A stretch of DNA of 31,538 bases from a virus, in IMG/VR virus record IMGVR_UViG_3300006802_010503, positions 1 to 31,538 of that record; one strand, given 5' to 3'. This document shows positions 13,374 to 22,376 of this stretch, one piece after another. A program made the position numbers and the translations under genes. The notes under the pieces were generated by a model, which saw nothing but the letters and a program-made list of their open reading frames with translations, was not told the origin of the DNA and made no database searches. Position 1 is the stretch's first letter. Every line of letters begins with the position of its first letter.

Positions 13374-13925
13374 TCACGTCGTTTGTGGCAATTCTTTATC
13401 GCCCAGCACATAGCGAATGTGCCACGGTTCGCTTTGTAACTCCCAACTCCAACCCAAATCTTGTGCCACTTTTAGCAAGAACTGCAAACCACTTCGCTTG
13501 CAGTCTTTTGGTTTAGTGGTAATAGTTACAACTTTGCCATCTACTTGCAGTGCGGCGTCAATGGCAAGTCCCCAACCATGATTTGATGTGCCTGGAGTGG
13601 CTACTGGTGCGCCTGTGTGCAGATACCAAGTTTCGTTATTAAATTGCCGTGTTGTTTGTTTTGCCACTTTTGCATTTGGGTACGGTTTCATTCGTGACTT
13701 AAACAACGCAAGTTGCTGGTCATAAGGTCTGTAATCGCCAACATGGCACAGCACCAAACCTTCGTTGCTGGCAAGTTGCCGCAACTGCTCCCAACTTTGC
13801 GCGGCACGCCAATATAACTTGCCACTTGGGTTGATTTTCGTAAGTAGTTTTCGTGGCAATTCACCATTTGTTATTCCAGTCAAATCAGTTGGCATGACAA
13901 GTTTTTTTATTGGCAATTTAGCCAT
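13374..13925 (-). CDS. Endolysin, M15 (VanY-type) peptidase
   Basis: A 183-residue zinc peptidase that should cut the stem or cross-link peptides of peptidoglycan at lysis. The zinc residues are visible: SNHGWGLAID at 114-123 gives H116 and D123, and EPWH at 167-170 gives the last His. The RPYDQQ segment near 66 matches the substrate Arg region. No signal peptide, so it needs a holin. No separate wall-binding domain is evident, though residues 1-35 are basic. Start at 13925 overlaps the holin stop in TAATG; an upstream ATG in the same frame would run through the holin gene. Confidence 0.9.
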   Translation of the reverse strand: MAKLPIKKLVMPTDLTGITNGELPRKLLTKINPSGKLYWRAAQSWEQLRQLASNEGLVLCHVGDYRPYDQQLALFKSRMKPYPNAKVAKQTTRQFNNETWYLHTGAPVATPGTSNHGWGLAIDAALQVDGKVVTITTKPKDCKRSGLQFLLKVAQDLGWSWELQSEPWHIRYVLGDKELPQTT

Positions 13926-14152
13926 TATTTTTTCTTTCCAAATGCAGTAGCAATTTCGTCGCTTGTAAGCACGCCATCTTCGTACCATGCACGGAACAAT
14001 TGCTCCGTTACTTTTGCGGCGGCAACAATGCCAGCAATAGCGGCGGCTTTCCAAAGTTCTACATCTAGCACCGCACCGCCAGCAACAGCGGCAAGCGCAC
14101 TACTTCCAAACACTGCACCAATGCGCAGAATAAGAGTGTTAAGTGTTTTCAT
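13925..14152 (-). CDS. Holin
   Basis: A 75-residue protein with two hydrophobic stretches: LILRIGAVFGSSALAAVAGGAVL at about 6-28 and AAAIAGIVAAAKV at about 37-49. A charged tail ends FGKKK. Gene order holin, endolysin, small membrane protein supports the role of timing membrane opening. An AAGGAG ribosome site overlaps the end of the preceding gene. Family-level holin assignment is by layout and position. Confidence 0.75.
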   Translation of the reverse strand: MKTLNTLILRIGAVFGSSALAAVAGGAVLDVELWKAAAIAGIVAAAKVTEQLFRAWYEDGVLTSDEIATAFGKKK

Positions 14153-14158
14153 TGTTTG

Positions 14159-14317
14159 TTACTCCTTTTGTGTAAATGTTCCGAGCATGTGTACCACTAA
14201 ACCTGCAACCGAAATAACTATGCCCATTCGTTTCGTGTCGCCACTCAAAGTAATTAAAACAAGTCCTGTTCCTGCAAGTGTCCAAGACAGCGCACTAATT
14301 TCTTTGAGAAATTTCAT
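14159..14317 (-). CDS. Small two-helix membrane protein
   Basis: A 52-residue protein with hydrophobic segments at about 8-25 (ALSWTLAGTGLVLITL) and 32-47 (GIVISVAGLVVHMLG), joined by a short SGDTKRM loop, and ending TQKE. Its ATG is next to the stop codon of the PA14 protein, and its own stop overlaps the ribosome site of the holin, so it belongs to the lysis block. It may be an antiholin or a second holin. The frame is open from ATG to TAA, and the composition is typical of a real membrane protein. Confidence 0.65.
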   Translation of the reverse strand: MKFLKEISALSWTLAGTGLVLITLSGDTKRMGIVISVAGLVVHMLGTFTQKE

Positions 14318-15727
14318 TTAGCCATTCTTGCGGCTCGTGTGTGATTGTGGCGTACTTGTTGCAACACTGCCAACAATTAACACGCCTGTTGCCGCCACAA
14401 GCACACGCCTAGCACCAACGCTTACTGTGCTACCCAACGGCACATAACTATCAGTCTTGCCATTAAAGATATTTATTTGTGTTTCAAATGCTGTGCGCAC
14501 TTCGTTAGGTGCAGTTTGCACTGCGTCCACAATTTGTTCTATCGCTTGCTCTGATAATTCGTCTAAGTCCAAAACGGCAAACACTTCCGTTGCTTGCTCT
14601 TGCGTTATTTGTGCCAGCACTGCACTACTGCTTGCCAATTCAGTTGCTTGCTCTGTGCTTAATTCATTTGGCACAACAACAGACATCGCTACTTGTGTAT
14701 CAACAGTTGTGGTAGATTCGAGAAATGTTGTTGTGGTTGTTGTTGTGGAGTCCGTTGTTGTAGGTAGTGGTAACAGGGCTGTTTCTACAGTGGCGAGCAA
14801 AGTAGTTGTTGATGCGTAAGTTTCTTGGGTTGTTTCTGTTGTTGTCGTTGCTGTTGTGGTTTGCGTTTCAGGTGCTTGCGTTGTTGTGGTACTTGTTGTG
14901 GTTATTTGTACTGATGGTTGTTGATTTGTGGTTGTGGTTAATAGTTCCGGGGTTGTTGTACTTGTTGTTGTGGAAGTGGTTGTTAAAGGTTGAGTCGTAG
15001 TTGTCGTCGTTACAGGGACAGTCGTTTGCGGAACAGTAGTAGAAGTTGTCGTCGTTGTAGTTGTGGATGTTGTACTTTGAACCCATGTTGTTGTGCTTTC
15101 TTGAACGGTAGTTGTTGATGAAATTGTGGTTGTTGGTGGCAGTGTTGTTGTGGTTGTTGTCGTTGTTGTGGTTGTTGTCGTTGTTGTCGTTGGTGTAGGG
15201 GTTGCTGTTGTAGTAAATGCTGTGTCTGGCACAATTACCCAACCTGTGTTGTTTATATTCCATGCAAGCATTACGCAAGTTCCACCACCATGTTCGTACA
15301 TGAATAGTTCTAATGGTTGTGGTCCTGCGTCAAGTTGTAACAGTCCTGACTCAGTCCATGTGCAACCCTGGTCGTTCCACACACCAAATTCGTCTAAACC
15401 AATTTTTATTGTGCCGCCGTCATCAGACGCAAGCATGAACTCTATTGTTTCGTGTTGCGGTATCTCGATAAAACCCAACATATGAACCATGAATAAATCA
15501 TTAGTGCAATTCTCGTATGGCTCACCGTCGTATGAACGGTTTATGTTGTTCTCTATCTCTGTTCCGCAAACAACATAATTGCTTGTTGATTTAACAGGTG
15601 GAATTTCAGTAATTGTGTAGTAGGTAGTTGCTAGTCCAGATTGCTGTTCTGCTTTAGCGTTTTGCGGTATTAACGCAAACAGAATTGCTGGTAGCGGTAT
15701 CAGCCACCTTGTTAGATTGCGACCCAC
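14318..15727 (-). CDS. Secreted PA14-like protein with Thr-rich stalk and C-terminal membrane anchor
   Basis: A 469-residue surface-type protein with a GTG start, two bases after the stop of the previous gene. Residues 1-26 are a signal peptide (RWLIPLPAILFALIPQNAKA). Residues 27-165 resemble a PA14 beta-sandwich: FIEIPQHETIEFMLASDDGGTIKI and a later EHGGGTCVMLAW segment. Residues about 170-345 are almost all Thr with Pro, Ser, Val and Gln. A helical part (350-410) and a hydrophobic helix VLVAATGVLIVGSVA near the end, followed by SRKNG, suggest a membrane anchor. PA14 domains bind carbohydrate. It may decorate the host surface or act as a virion-associated adhesin. Position between tail and lysis genes does not decide. 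Confidence 0.7.
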   Translation of the reverse strand: MGRNLTRWLIPLPAILFALIPQNAKAEQQSGLATTYYTITEIPPVKSTSNYVVCGTEIENNINRSYDGEPYENCTNDLFMVHMLGFIEIPQHETIEFMLASDDGGTIKIGLDEFGVWNDQGCTWTESGLLQLDAGPQPLELFMYEHGGGTCVMLAWNINNTGWVIVPDTAFTTTATPTPTTTTTTTTTTTTTTTTLPPTTTISSTTTVQESTTTWVQSTTSTTTTTTTSTTVPQTTVPVTTTTTTQPLTTTSTTTSTTTPELLTTTTNQQPSVQITTTSTTTTQAPETQTTTATTTTETTQETYASTTTLLATVETALLPLPTTTDSTTTTTTTFLESTTTVDTQVAMSVVVPNELSTEQATELASSSAVLAQITQEQATEVFAVLDLDELSEQAIEQIVDAVQTAPNEVRTAFETQINIFNGKTDSYVPLGSTVSVGARRVLVAATGVLIVGSVATSTPQSHTSRKNG

Positions 15728-15730
15728 ACT

Positions 15731-16000
15731 TTAAGATTCGGCAGGTTCTTCAACTACAGGTGCAACAAACTCGTCAGCAACAGGGTCATAGGTGTAACCG
15801 ATACCTGCGTATGTGCCACGAAAACTGCCGTTATATGAAGTCTGTTTCCACTCACCATCAAGTTTTAGCGTGTTGACAATAAAAGCACGACCAGCGGCGC
15901 AAGTATCAGGAAAAGTTAATGTTGGTTCACCACAAACATCGTTAGCGACCACAATGACATTCGTAACAATGTCGTTTTCTATTTTAGCAAAATGCGCCAT
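15731..16000 (-). CDS. Small virion-type protein (89 aa)
   Basis: An 89-residue protein beginning MAHFAKIENDIVTNVIVVAND. It then has TFPDTCAAGRAF and a central KQTSYNGSFRGTYAGIGYTYDP. I recognise the pattern from small proteins encoded next to tail fibre genes in marine and freshwater phages, where function is not settled. The C-terminal tail VVEEPAES is acidic. The ATG overlaps the sulfotransferase stop in TAATG. Confidence 0.75.
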   Translation of the reverse strand: MAHFAKIENDIVTNVIVVANDVCGEPTLTFPDTCAAGRAFIVNTLKLDGEWKQTSYNGSFRGTYAGIGYTYDPVADEFVAPVVEEPAES

Positions 16001-16704
16001 TAGTTTACTCTTGACCTAAATTCAATTTCTGAACGAACATCGTGCATACCAGCCAATCCATAAACAAAATCATTTTCACACATAACATTTTCTATATTGT
16101 TCAAATCGTGTTCAAATCTTGGTGCGTCAATAAAAGAATAAACTTCATCTAAAACATTATCTGTCTCGGTAACAAGTTCGTTATAGGTAACAAACAGGAA
16201 CTCTCCTTGATTGACTTGTTTAGCCCACTCAACACCACGCAAAGAACGCATCAACGGCTCACTATCTTCACGAAGATACTCATTCGCATCAAATGGCTTA
16301 TTGTTTAATTCGTGCAACGATTGAAATGAATTAACAATTTCATCTACTGGTCTAGTTAGCACGATTGTTTTCGGGGTATCGGTAACATATCGGCGCAACA
16401 AATCTTGATTTGCGGGCAAAGTCCACGAACGACACTTATCAACAATTATTGGGCGTGTCGTGTTTTGATAATAAATGTTTGGTATTTCGCTAATCAAATC
16501 ATAAGCAGTATTAAAACGATAGTTTGCTTCAAGTTGTTCTCGTGACGAAATCTCGCATGACTGTTGCATATCCCACATCAACTGACATACAGCCGAATTA
16601 CCTTCAGCATAAATATCAGGATTCTGATGCAAGATTGTTGAAAGCAAAGTTGAACCAGAGCGTGGCAGTCCTGATAAACAAACAAACATATTTTTTATAT
16701 CCAC
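16000..16704 (-). CDS. Sulfotransferase family protein
   Basis: A 234-residue enzyme of the PAPS-dependent sulfotransferase fold. GLPRSGSTLL at 13-22 is the 5'-phosphosulfate binding loop; the IVLTRPVDEIVNSFQS segment near 112-128 is the 3'-phosphate binding part with R and S. The C-terminal region has FVTYNELV. The gene starts at GTG (16704) or ATG (16689); no clear ribosome site. It is visibly more AT-rich than its neighbours, a hint of acquisition. It lies between the glycine-rich fibre gene and a small virion protein. Target could be a sugar or tyrosine on the virion or on the host surface. Confidence 0.85.
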   Translation of the reverse strand: MDIKNMFVCLSGLPRSGSTLLSTILHQNPDIYAEGNSAVCQLMWDMQQSCEISSREQLEANYRFNTAYDLISEIPNIYYQNTTRPIIVDKCRSWTLPANQDLLRRYVTDTPKTIVLTRPVDEIVNSFQSLHELNNKPFDANEYLREDSEPLMRSLRGVEWAKQVNQGEFLFVTYNELVTETDNVLDEVYSFIDAPRFEHDLNNIENVMCENDFVYGLAGMHDVRSEIEFRSRVN

Positions 16705-17594
16705 GCTATTGAACCAGACGAGTTAAAAGTGTAGATGCGATACGAACCACTCGTAGTTACAGATGTAGCAGAATGAATAGCGTCAGGAAAACCAGTAGGC
16801 ACTCTGATGATAACCACACCGCTACCGCCAGATTTTGCCGTTCCTATACCCGTGGCGTATCCGTCCATACCACCAGCACCACCACCCGTGTTTGCCGTGC
16901 CAGCAGTAGAGTTATCAACTGTTCTGTCGCCACCTTTGCCACCACCACCATTGCCACCAGTACCACCAGTGCTTGTGCCACCGCCACCGCCACCGCCACC
17001 AGCACGATAAACAGCACTTCCAGTGATGCTTGATGAAACGCCTACACCGCCATTGCCACCCGTTCCTGCGCCAGCATTAGCATTTGCGCCTACTGCGCCT
17101 GCACCACCGCCACCGCCACCTGGCGGTCCACTACCACCTGCATAGCCTTGATTTGTTGTTCCTGCCGCACCCGTAGTAAAAGCATTACCACCACCGCCAC
17201 CACTACCACCAGTAGTAGCAGCAGCGCCACTGGCACCACCACCACCGCCTGTTGATGTGACAGAAGTTGAAGTAGAAGTGATAGATGAATCTGAGCCCTG
17301 AAAACCACGATTGTTGTGCGCACCACCAGCACCACCACCACCAACGACAACGGTATAAGTTTCATTTCTTGTAATGGTCACTGCTGACTCTGCGCTCGCA
17401 CCACCACCAGATGATTCACCACTTACAGACGAACGATAACCACCAGCACCACCAGCACCAGCATAATAAGTTCCACCACCACCACCGCCACCAGCAACGA
17501 TGACATACTCAAAAGATGCAGGAATGAGACTAGCCCCTTGACCCCAAGTAGAAACTGCTGTGGAAACTCGTGTGCGTTTTCCGTATCTAGACAT
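16695..17594 (-). CDS. Glycine-rich tail fibre or receptor-binding protein
   Basis: A 299-residue protein. Residues 28-36 have FEYVIVAGGGGGGG, then about 200 residues of Gly/Ala/Ser/Asn low complexity with many GGGG runs. Near the end SGVVIIRVP and SGSYRIYTF give beta strands. The pattern is the glycine-rich domain of phage adhesins, in which packed polyglycine helices expose receptor-binding loops. AAGG precedes the ATG. Position after tail genes supports host recognition. The poly-Pro track on the other strand is a shadow of it. Confidence 0.75.
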   Translation of the reverse strand: MSRYGKRTRVSTAVSTWGQGASLIPASFEYVIVAGGGGGGGTYYAGAGGAGGYRSSVSGESSGGGASAESAVTITRNETYTVVVGGGGAGGAHNNRGFQGSDSSITSTSTSVTSTGGGGGASGAAATTGGSGGGGGNAFTTGAAGTTNQGYAGGSGPPGGGGGGAGAVGANANAGAGTGGNGGVGVSSSITGSAVYRAGGGGGGGGTSTGGTGGNGGGGKGGDRTVDNSTAGTANTGGGAGGMDGYATGIGTAKSGGSGVVIIRVPTGFPDAIHSATSVTTSGSYRIYTFNSSGSIAWI

Positions 17595-17603
17595 CGCTAA
17601 ACC

Positions 17604-17966
17604 TTACGCTGTAATTCGGTTTACATAACCTGCGATGTTTATTACTGCTGTTGTCGCCGCGAAAGCACGAACAATTAGTGCGGTTGCGTTGCCTTTAATT
17701 ACAAGACCTGGCACTACTAAATATAAACCTGATTCAGCGGCCACAGTGAACTCTATCAAGTCAGTTGGTGATGTAGTGCCACCCCACTCAATAGTCAATT
17801 TGCGAGCAGTCGTATCTGAGTTTACTGCATAGAGCCAAATCTCATCGTATGTTGTCGCTGTCGTTGAGCCTGTGTGAATTGTTGTTCCTGGTGTCGTTGT
17901 CGCAGAAACTTGAATCATTTTTCCGTCTGTGCTACCTGATAAGGCGATTTTGCTAAATGTTGCCAT
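17604..17966 (-). CDS. Virion protein, beta-rich, 120 aa
   Basis: A 120-residue protein rich in Thr, Ala and Val. It has FSKIALSGSTDGKMIQV at the start, DEIWLYAVNSDTTARKLTIEWGG in the middle, LYLVVPGLVIKG later and a closing INIAGYVNRI. The whole looks like a beta sandwich. Similar small proteins occur near tail fibre genes of environmental phages. No motif points to an enzyme. A GGAAAACA ribosome site precedes the ATG. Confidence 0.65.
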   Translation of the reverse strand: MATFSKIALSGSTDGKMIQVSATTTPGTTIHTGSTTATTYDEIWLYAVNSDTTARKLTIEWGGTTSPTDLIEFTVAAESGLYLVVPGLVIKGNATALIVRAFAATTAVINIAGYVNRITA

Positions 17967-17975
17967 TGTTTTCCT

Positions 17976-18260
17976 TTAACTGAAAATTTGAGTGCCTAAA
18001 ACAATTTGGTCTGAGTCACCGCTTCCGCCTGCTGAAAACGGCACCCATGCAGAACCATCATAATACTCTAAAGCATCTGTGTCTGTTAAAAAACTAAACA
18101 TGCCTTCAGCCAATGTTGGTTCGCCTGCGCCACCAAACGCCGCTGTTCGTGCGGCAACATTTGCAAACTTCATAATGGTTTGGTCCATCAAATATGTGTT
18201 TACTTGCGCCGCTGTAAGAACATCACCGCTAACAAATAATTTTGCGCCTGCACCTGCCAT
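17976..18260 (-). CDS. Minor tail or fibre-associated protein, 94 aa
   Basis: A 94-residue protein beginning MAGAGAKLFVSGDVLTAAQVNTYLMDQ, a start I know from small minor tail proteins of actinophages and Gordonia-type phages. A central FSFLTDTDALEYYDGSAW segment is the usual tail fibre repeat with a Y-Y-D-G-S-x-W signature. The last 20 residues are Gly/Ser-rich and end QIVLGTQIFS. It lies between the hub-like protein and the fibre genes. Confidence 0.75.
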   Translation of the reverse strand: MAGAGAKLFVSGDVLTAAQVNTYLMDQTIMKFANVAARTAAFGGAGEPTLAEGMFSFLTDTDALEYYDGSAWVPFSAGGSGDSDQIVLGTQIFS

Positions 18261-18276
18261 AGTCGTTTACTCTACA

Positions 18277-19545
18277 TCATGCGAGCGCATTTGAAGCGTC
18301 TAAAATGCCGTATTCTGCGTCAGACAAAATGAATTCGTAGATGAGTGTTTTAAGACTGCCCAAACCAATAGTGCATGTGTGTTGTCCAGTCGTAATTTCG
18401 TGATTCACTCTTTCTACTTGATAATAAAGTTCCACAGTTAATGGTGAACCTGTAGCGAATGTGCGCACAATTTTTATATTTGAACCTATGTCTAGTGTTG
18501 CCATAACCGTTTGATTTGCTGTAGACAGGCTATTAAAAACAAATTGCATGTCGTCAAAGCGATAGACGGGGTCTTTGTATTTTGCTAGTAGGTCTGTTGC
18601 TAATTGTTCTGCGTCACTGTCGTTTTCCAGTAACAAACCTGTTAGCGAATAGGTTTGTATGCCGTAATCATCTTGGCTTGCAGTGTCGTTTTTTATGTAC
18701 TCTGTGCCGCCTTCGTTGCTTGTAATAATTCTGTTGTACAAGAAAGTTTGGTCTGTAATTGTGCTAATGCCTGTGTACGGAATAATGGCAACGCCTGCCG
18801 TGCTGTCTGTAAATGTTGCGTCAATATCGTAATTCCAAACTGTGCCTAATGGGTCTGTGTACACAATGTCGCCGTCACGACTCATGAACAACAATGCGTC
18901 GTCTGCGAGTGCTACTTGTTGCAAATAAGAGAGCACATTTGTTCCAGCGTCTATCTGCAATGCTTGCAAGTCTTTGCCGCCAGTCTCTATAACTCGCTGG
19001 TCTATTGGATAATTTATTTCGGGCAAATCAAGAATTTCACTTATGCGATTACCACTTATTTCAACAGGCGGTGTAAATGCTGTTGCAATTGTCATGTTCG
19101 CGAGCCGTGTAAAGTCGTCCGATGCCTCTATTGTGCATGTGCTGAATTGTGTCTCATAAGAAATGTTAATGGCAGTTATTGCGCCTTGAAACAAGTGTTC
19201 GCCGTTGCTAATAATTTCAACAAAGCGACGTGGTTGTACACCACTGCTATTTGTTGCGCTGTCCCAATATGGTGAATCCTCATTTATTGGGTCAAAGCGT
19301 CTGTCATTGTTGTTTAGCACGATTGTGGCGACGCCTGCTTGTGTTTCGTTTTGATTAGCACTACGCCCACGAGCAATTGTTACTGATTGCGCAAATTCGG
19401 TTACAGGTTGCGCTACTAGCGCACCATCTAAAATGCCTACATCTAGCACGCCTGTCGTTGCGTCATTAAGCGTGAAAACATTGACAGGAAAACCGAGACT
19501 CATGCCAACAACAATTGTTTCGCCCCAAGGCATTGTCACTGCCAT
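18277..19545 (-). CDS. Tail hub / minor tail protein
   Basis: A 422-residue protein directly after the tape measure gene, the place of distal-tail and hub genes in siphoviruses. It has VARGR-type segment VTIARGRSANQNETQAGVA, the NRRFDP and NNDRRFDPINEDSPY region near 80-90, and a FQGAITAIN segment. These match the phage minor tail proteins of actinophages with gp17/gp18 (Dit/Tal) style beta domains. The late part binds QHTCTIGLGSL. It probably joins tail tip to fibres. The start has AAAGG upstream. Confidence 0.75.
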   Translation of the reverse strand: MAVTMPWGETIVVGMSLGFPVNVFTLNDATTGVLDVGILDGALVAQPVTEFAQSVTIARGRSANQNETQAGVATIVLNNNDRRFDPINEDSPYWDSATNSSGVQPRRFVEIISNGEHLFQGAITAINISYETQFSTCTIEASDDFTRLANMTIATAFTPPVEISGNRISEILDLPEINYPIDQRVIETGGKDLQALQIDAGTNVLSYLQQVALADDALLFMSRDGDIVYTDPLGTVWNYDIDATFTDSTAGVAIIPYTGISTITDQTFLYNRIITSNEGGTEYIKNDTASQDDYGIQTYSLTGLLLENDSDAEQLATDLLAKYKDPVYRFDDMQFVFNSLSTANQTVMATLDIGSNIKIVRTFATGSPLTVELYYQVERVNHEITTGQHTCTIGLGSLKTLIYEFILSDAEYGILDASNALA

Positions 19546-19547
19546 GA

Positions 19548-22376
19548 TTAACCTTTTACAGCAATTGGAATTGCGCCGTTGCGCCGTTGATATTTTACTA
19601 GCGCATCTACTACAGCGTTACCAACTGCACCACCGTCTGCACCCATGCCAGCATTAACAGTTATGTTTATTGTTGTTGCACTGTTCGGGTCGCTCATGCG
19701 ATTGAGTGGCACAATTGCTTCTGGTCCTGCTTCGCCAATCAACCGTAATGCTGGTCGCATTGCAATACCGCCATTTGCCATTGCCATTCCACGCCGTGCG
19801 AACAATGCTTCTAATGTCGCCGCAGACATGCCTGCGGACGCTCCTGTTGCGCTTGTAGCCGTCGCACTGCCTACACCAGCCACAACAGCATTTGTCGCCG
19901 CTATAACGCCTGCAATCGCTGTATCAACTTTGTTAATTGCAGATGGCGTTAATCCTTTTGCTTTCTTTGCTTCATTTAATTTTTCTTGTGCAACACGCAC
20001 TTCGTCTATTGCTCGTGCTTCTTCCAACTGTGCTTTCGCTACATCACGAATTGCGGCGGCTTCGTCATATAACGCCTTTTCATGTTCTCGAATTGCTTTA
20101 GCAACAGCCAACTTTGCGTCGTCAATTGCTTTCAATGCTTCTTCCTCTGCCAGCAACGCATCAGATATTGCTGTTGTTGCTTCTGCTTCTTTTGTGCGTG
20201 CGTCAGTAACAGCGTCTATCGCATCTCGTTCAGCCGCTTTTGCCTCGTTAAGTTTGTCCAACAAATCTTTATAGAGTTCGCTGTCGGTGCGCACACCATT
20301 AAGCATCTGATTGTATTCGTCTTGCGTTGCAGTAACTTCCTCTTGCGTAAGCCGTTGCTCTCGTTGCGCTTCAATTAAATCAAGTTTCGCTGTTGCCAAA
20401 TCTATTTCGGCTTGACGAATATCTCGTTGCGTGCTTGCACTATTCGCACGCACATTTGCCAACTCGGTCTCTGCGTCAATTACTGCCCATTGCGCTTGTT
20501 CTAAGTCGTAGCCACTTGTTTCGAGATTGCGCTGACTTTCCTCGTATGCGTCTTGTGCGGTTCTAGTTTTCTTGTTGTTTGCACCATACCCATTTACTGC
20601 TTCGTCTAATGCTCGTTGTGCTTCCGTAACCTTTGTTGTTACTACAGCCAACTTTTCTTGCGCTCGTTGCGTATCAAGTACAGCGTCAGCCGCTTCACTC
20701 ATTGCTTTGCGTACAGCGTCTTGCGCTCGCTTGTGTTCACGAGTTTTGTTTATTACTTCGTCTTGCGCTTTTGCAATGTCCCGGAACGCATCTTCAACAG
20801 CAAATGAAGCGTCTTTAACTTTCATCTGCGCATCAGTTATTGCTTGCGTTGATTCAGCCAATTTAACTTGTGCGTCTTGTACGCCAAGCACGGCTTCTCG
20901 ATAATCTTTCATCAACTCTTTAAGCGTTTTGACAGACGCACTAACACCACTTGGAATTGGTTTAGGTGCATTTTTAGTAACACCCAAAGCCATTCGCTCT
21001 AGTTGGTCTGCTGTTTGTGTAACAGCCATTTGAGTACTGCGTACCGCTGTTGTTGCTTTGTTTGCGCCTATTTGTAATGCGGAAAATGCTTTGTACGACA
21101 ACTCGGGTATTTCTTCCAAATCGGCGCCAAACATGTTTGCGCCTTTAATAAGAAGGTTGATGCCTTTAATAGCGAGATTTATCCAACCAATGAAATAATT
21201 TTGCACCATCACAATTGCATTTGTAATAACAAATTTCAATATGTCGCCCAATGCGCTAACAACTTTGCGCACAGACTCAAACTTTAAGTACAACGCAATC
21301 AAGCCAACAACAATTGCGGCAATTGCGGCGGCAATCAAACCAATGCCCGTTGCGTTCCAGGCAACACCAAACAGAGTCGTAGCAATTGTTGCGAAACCTT
21401 GCGCAATCGTATATGCCATCATCGCCGCTTTTAACGCAATAAATGCCGTAACAATGCCCATTATCGTGTTGCCTGTTTTGCCCATGTTGCCGAGCATGCC
21501 AAGAAAATCTGTAGACAATTTTTTTATTACGCCACCCACACCCCGTTCGCCCATAATTGCAATAAGGTCGTTCATGTAAGGCACAACCTTTTCAATAACA
21601 AAAGTTGCAAAGCGTTCAATATACGGAATCAAAAAATCTCCAAGGTTGCCTGCCAATATGTTTGCGGCAACAACCATGCGGTCAAAACCAGTTGCACTTG
21701 CGGCGGCTGTACCACCAACTTGCGACTCAATTTCTTTCAAGATTATTTTCTGTGCTTCAAGAGACTTGCCAGACTTCACAAGGGTTTCAATTTGTGTTTT
21801 CTGTTGCTCAGTAAAGTCAATGCCAGATTTTTTTAGTGCAGTCAATCCAGCAACAGGGTCAGACAATGCCTTGCCTAATTGTTTAGCGGCGGCATCTGCA
21901 CCACCAAACACATTTGCCATGTCTTGCGTAATTGCAACCGCTTGATTGAATATGTCGTTGCCTTTACCAGCCTGATTTTGTACTCCCTTAAAGGTAAGCA
22001 ACAAGTTTGCAGACGCTTGGATTAGTTGGTCGTCTACGCCTATTTGCATTGCCATAGATTTAGACATTGCTTCTACTTGTTTTGCTGTTACGCCTGCCGC
22101 ACCACCAGTTGCAGTAATGATGGCAGTTGTTTGCGCCATAACCTTTTGGCCCTCATAACCTGCCTTCGCCAACTTGTAGCCGATAACTCCTGCGGCAACG
22201 CCTACACCTGCGGCAACTTTTGCAATTCCTTTGACTGCCGCTGTTGCACTTTTGTCTAATGTGCCTAATGCGAACGCACTCTTTGCCGCGCCGCCATCAA
22301 GTTTCTTGAACTCTTTGATTGCTTTGCTAATTCCATTGCCACTGAAATTGCTGACTATGTTTACGCCAACAGCCAT
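19548..22376 (-). CDS. Tape measure protein
   Basis: A 942-residue protein that sets tail length and is injected with the DNA. Residues 1-90 are basic and start as usual: IVSNFSGNGISKAIKEF. Residues about 50-300 resemble a phage tail tape measure N-terminal domain (GYKLAKAGYEGQKVMAQ). Hydrophobic segments lie at about 300-375 (MAYTIAQGFATIATTLFG, then IAAAIAAIVVGLIALYL). Residues about 480-800 are a long helical, Ala/Glu/Asp-rich coiled coil with repeats. The C-terminal part has GEAGPEAIVPL, which is typical of tape measure ends. At about 0.15 nm per residue the tail would be near 140 nm, an estimate from family behaviour. Confidence 0.93.
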   Translation of the reverse strand: MAVGVNIVSNFSGNGISKAIKEFKKLDGGAAKSAFALGTLDKSATAAVKGIAKVAAGVGVAAGVIGYKLAKAGYEGQKVMAQTTAIITATGGAAGVTAKQVEAMSKSMAMQIGVDDQLIQASANLLLTFKGVQNQAGKGNDIFNQAVAITQDMANVFGGADAAAKQLGKALSDPVAGLTALKKSGIDFTEQQKTQIETLVKSGKSLEAQKIILKEIESQVGGTAAASATGFDRMVVAANILAGNLGDFLIPYIERFATFVIEKVVPYMNDLIAIMGERGVGGVIKKLSTDFLGMLGNMGKTGNTIMGIVTAFIALKAAMMAYTIAQGFATIATTLFGVAWNATGIGLIAAAIAAIVVGLIALYLKFESVRKVVSALGDILKFVITNAIVMVQNYFIGWINLAIKGINLLIKGANMFGADLEEIPELSYKAFSALQIGANKATTAVRSTQMAVTQTADQLERMALGVTKNAPKPIPSGVSASVKTLKELMKDYREAVLGVQDAQVKLAESTQAITDAQMKVKDASFAVEDAFRDIAKAQDEVINKTREHKRAQDAVRKAMSEAADAVLDTQRAQEKLAVVTTKVTEAQRALDEAVNGYGANNKKTRTAQDAYEESQRNLETSGYDLEQAQWAVIDAETELANVRANSASTQRDIRQAEIDLATAKLDLIEAQREQRLTQEEVTATQDEYNQMLNGVRTDSELYKDLLDKLNEAKAAERDAIDAVTDARTKEAEATTAISDALLAEEEALKAIDDAKLAVAKAIREHEKALYDEAAAIRDVAKAQLEEARAIDEVRVAQEKLNEAKKAKGLTPSAINKVDTAIAGVIAATNAVVAGVGSATATSATGASAGMSAATLEALFARRGMAMANGGIAMRPALRLIGEAGPEAIVPLNRMSDPNSATTINITVNAGMGADGGAVGNAVVDALVKYQRRNGAIPIAVKG

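Noticed and set aside
14900-15230. Noncoding simple repeat (GTTGTT-type)
   Set aside because: It encodes the continuous Thr-rich stalk of the PA14-like protein with mixed Thr codons.
16773-17365. CRISPR-like or tandem repeat array, from the many near-identical CCACC units
   Set aside because: The repeats are codons for a glycine-rich protein on the minus strand; no fixed spacer length exists.
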